Position numbers and translations under genes: made by a program. Below the pieces are notes generated by a model. It was not told the DNA's origin. It did not search any database and saw only the letters and a list, made by a program, of their open reading frames with translations. From Pseudomonas sp. REP124 (lineage in GTDB: Bacteria; Pseudomonadota; Gammaproteobacteria; Pseudomonadales; Pseudomonadaceae), in the NCBI RefSeq assembly GCF_020164475.1, contig NZ_JAIQWX010000010.1, positions 1-64,000 on the forward strand: a stretch of 64,000 nucleotides of DNA, read 5' to 3'. Positions 38,309-47,388 of this stretch are shown piece after piece. Within the stretch, counting starts at the first letter, position 1, and the number at the start of each line of letters is the position of its first letter.

Positions 38309-41187
38309 TCACTGTATTCGATCCGAAAACCGATATGGATCTCGGCACACCCGCTCGCGAGAGCGATGTGCAGATCACCCTGAACATCGACGGTCGCAGC
38401 ATCACAGTGCCCGAAGGTACTTCGGTGATGCGCGCCGCTGCGCTGATGGGCACTACCATTCCCAAGCTTTGCGCCACCGACAGCCTGGAAGCCTTCGGCT
38501 CGTGCCGCATGTGCCTGGTGGAGATCGACGGCATGCGCGGTTATCCCGCGTCCTGCACCACGCCTGTCACCGAAGGCATGACCGTGCACACCCAGACGCC
38601 GAAGCTGGCGACCCTGCGCCGCAACGTCATGGAGCTGTACATCTCCGATCACCCGCTGGACTGCCTGACCTGCTCGGCCAACGGTAACTGCGAGCTGCAA
38701 ACCGTGGCGGGCCAGGTCGGCCTGCGCGAGGTGCGCTACGGCTACGAAGGCGAGAACCATCTGAAGGATGTGAAGGACACCTCCAACCCGTATTTCGATT
38801 ACGACCCGAGCAAATGCATCGTCTGCAACCGCTGCGTGCGCGCCTGTGAAGAAACCCAGGGCACCTTTGCCCTGACTGTCACCGGGCGTGGTTTCGAGTC
38901 GCGGATTTCGGCGGCTGGTGGCGAGGATTTCCTTGATTCCGAATGCGTGTCTTGCGGCGCCTGTGTGCAGGCCTGCCCGACCGCGACGCTGATGGAAAAA
39001 AGCGTGGTCGAGCTCGGTCAGCCTGAGCGCGCCGTGATCACCACCTGCGCCTATTGCGGTGTGGGCTGTTCGTTCCGCGCCGAGATGAAGGGCGACCAAC
39101 TGGTGCGCATGGTTCCGGACAAGAACGGCCAGGCCAACCACGGCCACTCCTGCGTCAAAGGGCGTTTTGCCTGGGGCTACGCCACTCACCCGGATCGCAT
39201 CACCAAACCGATGATCCGCAAGAACATCAGCGATCCGTGGCAGGAAGTCAGCTGGGATGAAGCGGTGAACTACGCCGCCAGTGAAATGCGTCGTTTGCAA
39301 CAGAAATACGGTCGCGATTCCATCGGCGGCATCACCTCCAGCCGCTGCACCAATGAAGAAACCTATCTGGTACAGAAACTGGTACGCGCAGCGTTCGGCA
39401 ACAACAACGTCGACACCTGCGCGCGGGTCTGCCACTCGCCGACCGGTTATGGCCTGAAACAAACCCTGGGCGAGTCCGCCGGCACCCAGAGCTTCGACTC
39501 GGTGATGCAGGCCGACGTGGTGCTGGTGATGGGTGCCAACCCGAGCGACGCCCACCCGGTGTTCGCTTCACAGCTCAAACGCCGCCTGCGTGAAGGTGCG
39601 CGACTGATCGTCATCGACCCACGACGTATCGACCTGGTGGACACGGTGCATGCCCGCGCCGAGCTTCACCTGGCCCTGCGTCCGGGCACCAACGTTGCGA
39701 TGCTCAACGCCTTGGCTCACACGATCATCACTGAAGGCCTGCAAGACCAGGCCTTCATCGACGCCCGTTGCGAAGGCAGTGATTTCGCCCGTTGGAGCGA
39801 GTTCGTCAGCCGTGCGGAGAACTCGCCGGAAGCCATCAGCCCGATCTGCGGTGTACCGGCTGCCGATATCCGCGCCGCAGCCCGCCTGTACGCCACCGGC
39901 GGCAACGCGGCGATCTACTACGGTTTGGGCGTGACCGAGCACAGCCAGGGCAGTACCTCGGTGATGGGCATCGCCAACCTCGCCATGGCCACCGGCAACA
40001 TCGGCCGCGAAGGCGTGGGCGTGAACCCGTTGCGTGGGCAGAACAACGTGCAAGGCTCCTGCGACATGGGTTCGTTCCCCCACGAGTTGCCCGGCTACCG
40101 GCACATCTCCAACGTGGCGGTGCGCACCGAATTCGAGCAGGCGTGGAACGTCACCCTGCAACCCGATCCGGGCCTGCGCATTCCCAACATGTTCGAATCG
40201 GCACTGGCCGGCAGCTTCAAGGGCCTGTACTGCCAGGGCGAGGACATCGCCCAGAGCGACCCGAACACCCAGCACGTGACCGCGGCCCTGTCGGCCATGG
40301 AATGCGTGGTGGTGCAGGACATCTTCCTCAACGAAACCGCCAAGTTCGCCCACGTGTTCCTGCCGGGCAGCTCGTTCCTGGAAAAGGACGGCACCTTCAC
40401 CAACGCCGAGCGCCGCATCTCTCGCGTGCGCAAGGTGATGGAACCGCTGGGCGGCAAGGCCGACTGGGAAGGCACCGTGGCCCTGGCCAATGCCTTGGGC
40501 TACCCGATGAACTACAAGCATCCATCGGAAATCATGGACGAAATCGCCCGCCTGACGCCGACCTTCACCAATGTCAGCTATGAGGAACTGGAGCGCCACG
40601 GCAGCCTGCAATGGCCGTGCAACGCCCAGGCGCCGGACGGCACGCCGACCATGCACATCGAGGAATTCGTGCGCGGCAAGGGGCGGTTCATGCTCACCGG
40701 TTATGTGCCCACCGAAGAGAAGGTCAACAGCCGTTATCCACTGCTGCTGACCACCGGGCGCATCCTCAGCCAGTACAACGTCGGCGCGCAGACCCGACGC
40801 ACCGAGAACGTCGCCTGGCATGACGAGGACCGCTTGGAAATCCATCCGACCGACGCCGAGAGCCGTGGCATCAACGAAGGCGATTGGGTCGGCATCGGCA
40901 GCCGCAGCGGCCAGACCGTACTGCGCGCGCGGGTGACCGAGCGGGTGGCGCCGGGCGTGGTGTACACCACCTTCCACTTCCCGGAATCGGGGGCCAACGT
41001 GATCACCACCGATAACTCCGACTGGGCGACCAACTGTCCGGAATATAAGGTTACGGCCGTGGAGGTCAGCCGCGTTTATCACCCTTCCGAGTGGCAGAAA
41101 CGTTATCAAGCGTTTAGTGATGAACAGGACCGTTTGCTGAAGGATCGCCGTCAGGCACGGGGCGATAAAGCGGAGGTACGTCGATGA
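38305..41187 (+). CDS. fdsA: NAD-dependent formate dehydrogenase catalytic alpha subunit
   Basis: 960-residue molybdenum/bis-MGD enzyme oxidising formate to CO2. Order of domains: NuoG-like N-terminus with a [2Fe-2S] site (FGSCRMCLVE and PASCTT), a His/Cys-ligated cluster (HPLDCLTCSANGNCEL), two [4Fe-4S] sites (CIVCNRCVRACE and CVSCGACVQACP), the FdhF-type cluster CAYCGVGCSF with HSCVKGRF, then the molybdopterin domains. The active-site cysteine lies in DTCARVCHSPT (Cys-type, not selenocysteine). A frame opening at 38065 is rejected because ATG 38305 overlaps the fdsB stop. Confidence 0.96.
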   Translation: MITVFDPKTDMDLGTPARESDVQITLNIDGRSITVPEGTSVMRAAALMGTTIPKLCATDSLEAFGSCRMCLVEIDGMRGYPASCTTPVTEGMTVHTQTPKLATLRRNVMELYISDHPLDCLTCSANGNCELQTVAGQVGLREVRYGYEGENHLKDVKDTSNPYFDYDPSKCIVCNRCVRACEETQGTFALTVTGRGFESRISAAGGEDFLDSECVSCGACVQACPTATLMEKSVVELGQPERAVITTCAYCGVGCSFRAEMKGDQLVRMVPDKNGQANHGHSCVKGRFAWGYATHPDRITKPMIRKNISDPWQEVSWDEAVNYAASEMRRLQQKYGRDSIGGITSSRCTNEETYLVQKLVRAAFGNNNVDTCARVCHSPTGYGLKQTLGESAGTQSFDSVMQADVVLVMGANPSDAHPVFASQLKRRLREGARLIVIDPRRIDLVDTVHARAELHLALRPGTNVAMLNALAHTIITEGLQDQAFIDARCEGSDFARWSEFVSRAENSPEAISPICGVPAADIRAAARLYATGGNAAIYYGLGVTEHSQGSTSVMGIANLAMATGNIGREGVGVNPLRGQNNVQGSCDMGSFPHELPGYRHISNVAVRTEFEQAWNVTLQPDPGLRIPNMFESALAGSFKGLYCQGEDIAQSDPNTQHVTAALSAMECVVVQDIFLNETAKFAHVFLPGSSFLEKDGTFTNAERRISRVRKVMEPLGGKADWEGTVALANALGYPMNYKHPSEIMDEIARLTPTFTNVSYEELERHGSLQWPCNAQAPDGTPTMHIEEFVRGKGRFMLTGYVPTEEKVNSRYPLLLTTGRILSQYNVGAQTRRTENVAWHDEDRLEIHPTDAESRGINEGDWVGIGSRSGQTVLRARVTERVAPGVVYTTFHFPESGANVITTDNSDWATNCPEYKVTAVEVSRVYHPSEWQKRYQAFSDEQDRLLKDRRQARGDKAEVRR

Positions 41188-41405
41188 GCACGGACAATTT
41201 GATCAAGATGGCGAACCAGATTGCCCAGTACTTTGCCAACGAGCCGGACCAGCAGCAGGCAGTGCTCGGTGTGAGGAATCACATACAGATGTACTGGACG
41301 CCGGGGATGCGCAAGGAGTTGCTGGCGTGGCAGACGGAACATAAGGGGGCGGAGTTGCATCCGCTCGTACAAACAGCCGTGAGTGAGGCTGGCTGGGAGG
41401 CCTGA
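41184..41405 (+). CDS. fdsD: Formate dehydrogenase delta subunit
   Basis: 73-residue accessory subunit of soluble formate dehydrogenase. Family features: LIKMANQIAQYFANEPD and VRNHIQMYWTPGMRKELL. It overlaps fdsA by four bases. In R. capsulatus and C. necator, fdsC (an FdhD-like sulfur-transfer and cofactor chaperone) lies between fdsA and fdsD; here it is absent, so the chaperone must be encoded elsewhere. Confidence 0.93.
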   Translation: MSTDNLIKMANQIAQYFANEPDQQQAVLGVRNHIQMYWTPGMRKELLAWQTEHKGAELHPLVQTAVSEAGWEA

Positions 41406-41427
41406 AACCCAATCCCGTGCCCCTACC

Positions 41428-41533
41428 CCTGTAGGAGCCGAGCTTGCTCGCGATGGACGTCAACGATAACGCGGGGTGTCTGAATGCCCGTGTCATCGTT
41501 GGCCTCCATCGCGAGCAAGCTCGGCTCCTACAG
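41428..41533. repeat. REP pair (inverted)
   Basis: CTGTAGGAGCCGAGCTTGCTCGC and inverted GCGAGCAAGCTCGGCTCCTACAG, between convergent fdsD and the channel gene. Confidence 0.9.
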
Positions 41534-41545
41534 TGGGGGGTGTGC

Positions 41546-41887
41546 TTACTTGTCCCCCTCCGTCACCCGCACCGCAATCTCGATCGCCCGCACACTGATC
41601 GCCGCAAAAATCGCCGTCAACAACACCCCATTGAACCCCAGCAATATCGCCAACACCCGCGACAGCGGCAGCTTCGGCACCAGCTCGCCATACCCGATGG
41701 TCAGCCCCGTCACAAAGCCAAAATAGATCCCGTCAAACGGATCCCACCCCTCCAGATAACTGATGATCAACCCCACCGACACAATGATGATCAACATCGC
41801 GGAAAAGATCGGCCAGGCCAGTCGAAGGTAAAAGCCGACGGCTTTGTAGAACTCTCGACGGATGTGCGACGCGTGGGCGTGCTTCAT
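41546..41887 (-). CDS. Two-helix potassium-type ion channel
   Basis: 113 residues: membrane helix one (about 22-44), pore loop with the selectivity-filter-like GLTIGYGEL (about 61-69), helix two (about 77-100, LAILLGFNGVLLTAIFAAISV). This is the minimal Ion_trans_2 pore. No RCK or cyclic-nucleotide domain. Its filter GYGE fits a K+ channel family (usually GYGD). Tetramer expected. Confidence 0.85.
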   Translation of the reverse strand: MKHAHASHIRREFYKAVGFYLRLAWPIFSAMLIIIVSVGLIISYLEGWDPFDGIYFGFVTGLTIGYGELVPKLPLSRVLAILLGFNGVLLTAIFAAISVRAIEIAVRVTEGDK

Positions 41888-42025
41888 GTCATGGCTCCCC
41901 GGGCGGCGGGCGAATGGGCGTCACAACAGCTTGGCACAAGTTGCGGAATGTGAAGGCGGACCAACGGCGCGGTGAGCCTTGAAATCCGCGATTAAGCTGG
42001 ATGAATCCGGCCCTGGAGACCTCCC

Positions 42026-42205
42026 ATGCCCAAACACCTGATCGCGCCGCTGCTGCTCTTCGTGTTCGTGGCCATCAGCGGATCGTCGTGCCACGACACC
42101 CGCCAGGACGACCAGGCCATACCGCCCAACGCCACCGGAGGCAGCGGCCGGATCATCCCGCCCCAACAACGCATGCCCTCGACGATGCCTCGGCCGCGGA
42201 TGTAG
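42026..42205 (+). CDS. Small lipoprotein (59 aa)
   Basis: Short gene with a clear lipoprotein signal: MPKHLIAPLLLFVFVAISGSSC, lipobox GSSC with Cys at 22. It is followed by a short hydrophilic, Pro-rich mature part (QDDQAIPPNATGGSGRIIPP). ATG is preceded by TGGAG at 9 bases. Convergent with the next gene. No family recognised. Confidence 0.6.
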   Translation: MPKHLIAPLLLFVFVAISGSSCHDTRQDDQAIPPNATGGSGRIIPPQQRMPSTMPRPRM

Positions 42206-42218
42206 CGGGAGGTTGTTG

Positions 42219-42461
42219 CTATTCGGTTTTAGCGGGCGCTTGGGTCTTGGTATCGCTTTTGGGGGCGTCAGGCACCTTGGGATTGGTAAACCCGGCCTTG
42301 GCGTTTTCCGCCTTGGACTTGTGGATATCACAGCCCTGCAATTCGCTCGCCTGAGTGCAGCCGGATCGCTCCAATTGTTTACGATATTTTTCGCTGATGG
42401 CGTACGCCGGGGATTGCGCGGCGATCAGCAGGACCAGCGCTGGCAGGATGAATTTGTTCAT
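42219..42461 (-). CDS. Small secreted protein (80 aa)
   Basis: Signal peptide MNKFILPALVLLIAAQSPAYA (cleavage AYA-IS, about residue 21), then a short mature chain with two cysteines (SGCTQ and QGCD, possible disulfide) and a Lys/Pro-rich tail. ATG 42461 follows GAGGTG, better than the GTG/ATG two codons earlier. Probably periplasmic. Function unknown. Confidence 0.7.
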   Translation of the reverse strand: MNKFILPALVLLIAAQSPAYAISEKYRKQLERSGCTQASELQGCDIHKSKAENAKAGFTNPKVPDAPKSDTKTQAPAKTE

Positions 42462-42586
42462 GTGCACCTCGTTTTGATCAACATTGCCGGGCGTCTACCG
42501 ACGGTGCGGCAAACTCACTCTAGCCGGTGCAGTCGTCACCTGCGCTATCATCGCCCGCCTCTGCGCCTCATGAGTCTAGAACCTGG

Positions 42587-44512
42587 ATGTCCGCCCCTCT
42601 GTCATCGCCTGCCGAAATTCAACCGTTGCCACCCGTGCTGGCCGGTCCGTTGTTGCGCCGCATGGAGCCGACGCGGCTGCTGATGTGGCTGGTGGGTTCG
42701 CGTGCGTTGGATTTGACGCTGCGTTTGCAGAATGTGGGGGATATTCGCCTCGATGCCGGGCATTGCACGGTGATCGCGGTGGGCACCCACGCCTTTGTGC
42801 ATTTGATCGACGTGACGCTGGACAGCGCCCTGCCCTCGGATGAGTTGATCGAATACGACCTGTTGATAAGTGACGGAACGGGCATCGCTGACTGGGCGCC
42901 TCATCTGTTGTATGGCGATGCCATGAGCCCGAATTTTGTCCTGCGTTCGCGAATCGATCAGCTGCTGCACGGGTCGTGTCGCAAGCCCCATCACCCGGCG
43001 GCGGACGGTTTGCTGTGTGTGGATAACTTGCTGGCAGCGGCGCACGAACCTGCAGATCGCCCGGCGCTGTTGATGATGACCGGCGATCAGGTCTACGCCG
43101 ATGATGTGGCCGGGCCGACGTTGCGGGCGATTCATGCCTTGATCGAGCGGCTGGGCTTGTTCGGCGAGCATCTGGAAGGCGCCGTGGTCAGTGACAGCGC
43201 CAAGCTCTATGAGCATCCGGCCAGTTACTACCATCGTGCGGATTTGTTACCGGCGCTTGAGAGCAACGAGACCCTGCGCGAGCGATTTTTCGGCGGTGCG
43301 CGTAAGCCGATTTTCACCAGCAGCAGCGCCGACAATCATCTGGTGACCTTCGCTGAAGTCATGGCCATGTACCTGCTGGTCTGGTCGCCGACGCCTTGGT
43401 CCCTGATCGCCCCGCAACCACCGACGCTGACGCCGCAAAGGCGCGAGCGTTACGCGCTGGAACAGACGCGTCTGGACGGTTTCAAGGCTGGCTTGGGTAA
43501 AGCTGCGCGTGCGCTGGCGCATTTGCCGACTTTCATGATTTTCGACGACCACGATATTACCGATGACTGGAATCTTTCCGCGCAATGGGAGGAAACGGCC
43601 TACGGCCATCCGTTCTCCAAACGCATCATCGGCAATGCGCTGATCGCTTATATGTTGTGCCAGGGCTGGGGCAACAATCCGGATGCCTTCGATGCGGTGC
43701 TGGATAAGGCTGGCAGTTTCAGCTCGACCGGCAGTGACGGCTATCTCGACAGCCCGGTGCAGGATGCGTTGATCGATGAGTTGCTGAAGTTCCAGCGCTG
43801 GCATTACGTGTTGCCCACTACTCCGGCCATGGTCGTGCTCGACACCCGCACCCGGCGCTGGCGCAGCGAGATGACCCTCAAGCAGCCGTCGGGCCTGCTG
43901 GATTGGGAAGCCCTTTGCGAACTGCAACAGGAACTGCTGGATCATCCGTCAGCGATCATTGTTTCACCGGCGCCGGTATTCGGCGTGAAGCTGATCGAAA
44001 CCATACAGCGTGTGTTCAGCTGGTGCGGTTATCCACTGCTGGTGGACGCGGAAAACTGGATGGCCCATCGCGGCGCGGCGCAGGTGATCCTGAACATTTT
44101 CCGACACTCACGTACTCCCGGCAGTTACGTGGTGCTGTCAGGCGATGTGCATTATTCCTTCGTCTATGAAGTGCTGATCCGACACCGCAAGGCCGGCCCG
44201 CGCATCTGGCAGATCACCAGCAGCGGCATCAAGAACGAGTTCCCGCCGGCCCTGCTGGAATGGTTCGACCGCCTCAACCGCTGGCTTTACTCACCCCGTT
44301 CCCCCCTGAACTGGCTGACCAAACGCCGCCGCATGCGCATCGTGCCGCACATCCCCGAGCATGCAGAAGCGGGTGAACGGCTGTGGAACTCGGCGGGGAT
44401 TGGGCAGGTGTTCTTTAATGAACAGGGACAGCCGCGGGAAATCTTTCAGCACAACGCCAACGGCGCGCCGAAAACCCGAATGGTCCCGCCCGAAAGCGAC
44501 GCCACTCTGTAG
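42587..44512 (+). CDS. PhoD-like metallophosphatase
   Basis: 641-residue metallophosphoesterase. Metal-ligand motifs are MMTGDQVYADD (about 162), MIFDDHDITDDW (about 315) and VVLSGDVHYSF (about 510), the PhoD-like pattern. No signal peptide is evident, so the protein is probably cytoplasmic or membrane-associated. ATG 42587 is preferred to GTG 42527. The TAG stop lies inside the first unit of a REP element. Confidence 0.83.
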   Translation: MSAPLSSPAEIQPLPPVLAGPLLRRMEPTRLLMWLVGSRALDLTLRLQNVGDIRLDAGHCTVIAVGTHAFVHLIDVTLDSALPSDELIEYDLLISDGTGIADWAPHLLYGDAMSPNFVLRSRIDQLLHGSCRKPHHPAADGLLCVDNLLAAAHEPADRPALLMMTGDQVYADDVAGPTLRAIHALIERLGLFGEHLEGAVVSDSAKLYEHPASYYHRADLLPALESNETLRERFFGGARKPIFTSSSADNHLVTFAEVMAMYLLVWSPTPWSLIAPQPPTLTPQRRERYALEQTRLDGFKAGLGKAARALAHLPTFMIFDDHDITDDWNLSAQWEETAYGHPFSKRIIGNALIAYMLCQGWGNNPDAFDAVLDKAGSFSSTGSDGYLDSPVQDALIDELLKFQRWHYVLPTTPAMVVLDTRTRRWRSEMTLKQPSGLLDWEALCELQQELLDHPSAIIVSPAPVFGVKLIETIQRVFSWCGYPLLVDAENWMAHRGAAQVILNIFRHSRTPGSYVVLSGDVHYSFVYEVLIRHRKAGPRIWQITSSGIKNEFPPALLEWFDRLNRWLYSPRSPLNWLTKRRRMRIVPHIPEHAEAGERLWNSAGIGQVFFNEQGQPREIFQHNANGAPKTRMVPPESDATL

Positions 44513-44597
44513 GAGCGAGGCTTGCCCGCGAAGAGGGAGTGTCAGTCACCACAGTGCTGAATGCCCCACCGCATTCGCGAGCAAGCCCGCTCCCACC
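44506..44597. repeat. REP pair (inverted)
   Basis: CTGTAGGAGCGAGGCTTGCCCGC and inverted GCGAGCAAGCCCGCTCCCAC. Its first bases provide the stop codon of the phosphatase gene. Confidence 0.88.
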
Positions 44598-44614
44598 CTT
44601 GATTAGTGTGACTC

Positions 44615-45097
44615 ATGGACCTCACCCGAACCCTGATCATCGGCAACTCCGGCTCCGGCAAAAGCTGGCTGGCCCAACGTCTGTCAGAACACCTGCACCT
44701 CCCCCGCACCGACCTCGACCCCATCCACTGGCTATCCGACGAGCACAGCCTCCCCCGTCCCCGTGGCGAAGCGCTGAGCATGGCGCGTGTGGCGACCAGT
44801 GAAGAGCGCTGGGTGATCGAAGGGGTTTATGGCTGGATCATCAGCGAACTGCTGGACCGCGCGACGGCGCTGATTTGGCTGAGCGTTGACGACGAGGAAT
44901 GCGTCGCCAACATTCGCCAGCGTGAGGAGAAGGACGACGAGCGAGTGATGGCGATGCTGGAGTGGGCGGGGAGCTATCGAACGCGGGAGGGGTCCAGTGG
45001 GTTTGCGGCGCATCGGCAGCTGTTCGAAAACTTTGCTGGCTCAAAAATACAGCTGAGCAATCGCACCCAAATCACGGCATTCACCGTCCCCCTGTAA
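44615..45097 (+). CDS. Adenylate-kinase-like P-loop protein
   Basis: 160 residues with an N-terminal Walker A (IIGNSGSGKSWLAQRL), TDLDPIHW substrate-like loop, and IWLSVDDEECVANIRQRE, matching the topology-modulation/adenylate-kinase-like group seen in many bacteria. The C-terminal region has the GSYRTREG motif. Cytoplasmic nucleotide or small-molecule kinase of unknown substrate. The TAA stop falls within a single REP-like unit. Confidence 0.75.
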   Translation: MDLTRTLIIGNSGSGKSWLAQRLSEHLHLPRTDLDPIHWLSDEHSLPRPRGEALSMARVATSEERWVIEGVYGWIISELLDRATALIWLSVDDEECVANIRQREEKDDERVMAMLEWAGSYRTREGSSGFAAHRQLFENFAGSKIQLSNRTQITAFTVPL

Positions 45098-45119
45098 GAG
45101 CTGCCGGAGGCTGCTCCTA
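45091..45119 (+). repeat. Single REP-like unit
   Basis: CCCTGTAAGAGCTGCCGGAGGCTGCTCCT; it contains the TAA stop of the upstream gene. Confidence 0.65.
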
Positions 45120-45133
45120 AAGGGCGTATGGTT

Positions 45134-46309
45134 TTACATTGGGTTGATGGCCCGGCTCACCCCTCTCACAATCATCTCCACCTCACGCTCATCAATAGTC
45201 AGCGGCGGCAGCAGGCGGATGGTTTGGCCGCGGGTCACGTTGATCAACAGGCCGTGATCCCGGGCGGCGATCAGGGTCAGGTCGCGGATGGGTTGTTTGA
45301 GTTCAATGCCGATCATCAGGCCCTGGCCGCGGATGGCCAGGACGTTGGGGTGGTCTGCCAGTTCCATGTTCAGTCTCTTGAGCAGCCGTTCGCCCTGTAG
45401 CCGGGCGTTATCCCGCAAGCATTGTTCTTCGATGATCTCCAGCACCGTGCAACCAACCCGGCAGGCTAGCGGGTTGCCGCCGAAGGTGCTGCCATGGCTG
45501 CCGGGGGTGAAGATTTCGGCGGCTTTGCCACGGGCCAGGCAGGCGCCGATGGGGACGCCGTTGCCCAAGCCCTTGGCCAAGGTCATGACGTCGGGAACGA
45601 TGCCTTCGTGCTGAAAGGCGAACCACTGGCCGGTGCGGCCGATGCCGGTCTGGATTTCGTCGAGCATCATCAGCCAGCCGCGCCGACTGCACAGTTCGCG
45701 CACGGCCTTGAGATAACCCGGCGGCGCCAACTGCACGCCGCCTTCGCCTTGGATCGGTTCCATCAGCACGGCCACGACGCGTTCACCGTGGTCCTGATAC
45801 ATCCGCTCCAACGCCCTCAGATCGCCGAATGGCACCTTGATGAAATCCCCCGGCAATTTATTGAAACCCAATCTAACGGCCGGGCCATCGCTGGCGGACA
45901 GCGTGCCGAGGGTCCGCCCGTGAAAGGCGTTTTCCATGACCACCACCAAGGGTTGCTCGATACCTTTGTGCCAGCCGTAAAGCCGGGCGATTTTCAGTGC
46001 CGTTTCATTGGCCTCGGCGCCGGAATTGTTGAAGAACGCCCGATCCATGCCCGCCAGTGTCGTGAGCCTGTGCGCCAGCCGCTGTTGCCAGTCGATGCTG
46101 TAGAGGTTCGAGGTGTGCAGCAGCAACCCGGCCTGCTCGCTGATGGCGGCGACGATTTTCGGGTGGGAGTGGCCAACGTTGGTCACCGCGACACCGGCGA
46201 CCGCATCCAGGTATTCACGCCCGGCCTGATCCCACAGTCGCGTGCCCAGGCCCTTGTCGAAACTCAGGGCCATCGGTTGGTAAGTGCTCATCAGGCAGGC
46301 GGCGGTCAT
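45134..46309 (-). CDS. Class III aminotransferase (acetylornithine/aspartate aminotransferase family)
   Basis: 391-residue PLP enzyme of the ArgD-like family. Visible: [28 protein letters not shown], the PLP Asp in [15 protein letters not shown], the Schiff-base lysine in [11 protein letters not shown], and [11 protein letters not shown]. Start [12 protein letters not shown] at 46309 is preferred because TGGAG lies upstream; ATG 46291 is the alternative. It is divergent from a LysR regulator with about 100 bases between, suggesting regulation by it. Substrate not assignable. Confidence 0.88.
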   Translation of the reverse strand: MTAACLMSTYQPMALSFDKGLGTRLWDQAGREYLDAVAGVAVTNVGHSHPKIVAAISEQAGLLLHTSNLYSIDWQQRLAHRLTTLAGMDRAFFNNSGAEANETALKIARLYGWHKGIEQPLVVVMENAFHGRTLGTLSASDGPAVRLGFNKLPGDFIKVPFGDLRALERMYQDHGERVVAVLMEPIQGEGGVQLAPPGYLKAVRELCSRRGWLMMLDEIQTGIGRTGQWFAFQHEGIVPDVMTLAKGLGNGVPIGACLARGKAAEIFTPGSHGSTFGGNPLACRVGCTVLEIIEEQCLRDNARLQGERLLKRLNMELADHPNVLAIRGQGLMIGIELKQPIRDLTLIAARDHGLLINVTRGQTIRLLPPLTIDEREVEMIVRGVSRAINPM

Positions 46310-46411
46310 AACATCAAGCTCCAGCAATTGTGGTTGTTTTTGCAGTATGGTTAGCCACCTGAGCTGGATAAACTCGCTAACACTTCAATCATTTTAAAGC
46401 TGAGCTTGATA

Positions 46412-47317
46412 ATGGATCTGTTCCAGGCAATGACCGTTTACGTGCGGGTGGTTGAGGCCGGCAGCATGACCGCCGCCGCCCAGCAGTGCGAAATGTCCAC
46501 CACCATGGTGGGCAATCATCTCAAGGCGTTAGAGCAACGTCTGGGTGTCCGCCTGCTCCAGCGCACGACACGTCGCCAGCGCCTGACGGAGTTCGGCAGC
46601 GCGTATTACCAGCGCTGCCTTGAAGTGCTGGGGCTGGTGGCGGACTCCGAACGCCTGGCCGAACAGACCCTCGACGAGCCCAGCGGCACCCTGCGTATCA
46701 CCGCCCCGCTGACCTTCGGCACCGAACGTCTGGCGCCGGCCTTGAGCGAGTTCAGCCTGCACAATCCACGGGTGAAGCTGGACGTGGTGCTGACCAACCG
46801 CCGCCCGGATCTGCTGGACCATGGCTTCGACGTGGCCTTCCGCCTGGGCGCGCTGGAGCCTTCGAACCTCATCGCCCGCCCGCTGATTGATTACACCTTG
46901 ACCATGTGCGCGTCGAAGGAATACCTGGCCCGTCACGGCACCCCGCAGGAGCCGGAAGACCTGCAACACCACAATTGCCTGGCGTTCGCCTACCCGGCCG
47001 GCGATGACTGGCAGGCAGTGGCACGGCAATGGCGCCTGAATGGTCCGGATGGCGAAATCGTGGTGGCGGTCAGCGGTTCGCTGGTGATCAACAGCTCGGC
47101 AGGATTGCATCAGGCCGCGCGCACCGGAATGGGCATCGTGATGGTGCCCGATGCGCTGGTGGAGCCGGATCTGAAGTCCGGCAAGCTGATCCCTTTGCTA
47201 GAGCGTTATCAACTGCCGAGCCGACCGATGCATCTGGTATATGCCCAGGATCGCCATCGGCTTCCCAAACTGCGCCGTTTCGTCGACTTCGCCATGGACA
47301 TGTGGGGCAAGCACTAG
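46412..47317 (+). CDS. LysR-family transcriptional regulator
   Basis: 301 residues with N-terminal winged helix-turn-helix (MDLFQAMTVYVRVVEAGSMTAAAQQC, about 1-60) and a C-terminal substrate-binding domain (about 90-300) that senses an unknown effector. It is divergent from the class III aminotransferase gene, the classical arrangement for a LysR regulator and its target. ATG 46412 follows GAGCTTGAT. Confidence 0.92.
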   Translation: MDLFQAMTVYVRVVEAGSMTAAAQQCEMSTTMVGNHLKALEQRLGVRLLQRTTRRQRLTEFGSAYYQRCLEVLGLVADSERLAEQTLDEPSGTLRITAPLTFGTERLAPALSEFSLHNPRVKLDVVLTNRRPDLLDHGFDVAFRLGALEPSNLIARPLIDYTLTMCASKEYLARHGTPQEPEDLQHHNCLAFAYPAGDDWQAVARQWRLNGPDGEIVVAVSGSLVINSSAGLHQAARTGMGIVMVPDALVEPDLKSGKLIPLLERYQLPSRPMHLVYAQDRHRLPKLRRFVDFAMDMWGKH

Positions 47318-47388
47318 CCGCCCCCGTAGGGCATGAATTAATCTCCGCGCACGACTGATCATTTTGATATCAGGCAGGGAGAGCAGCG

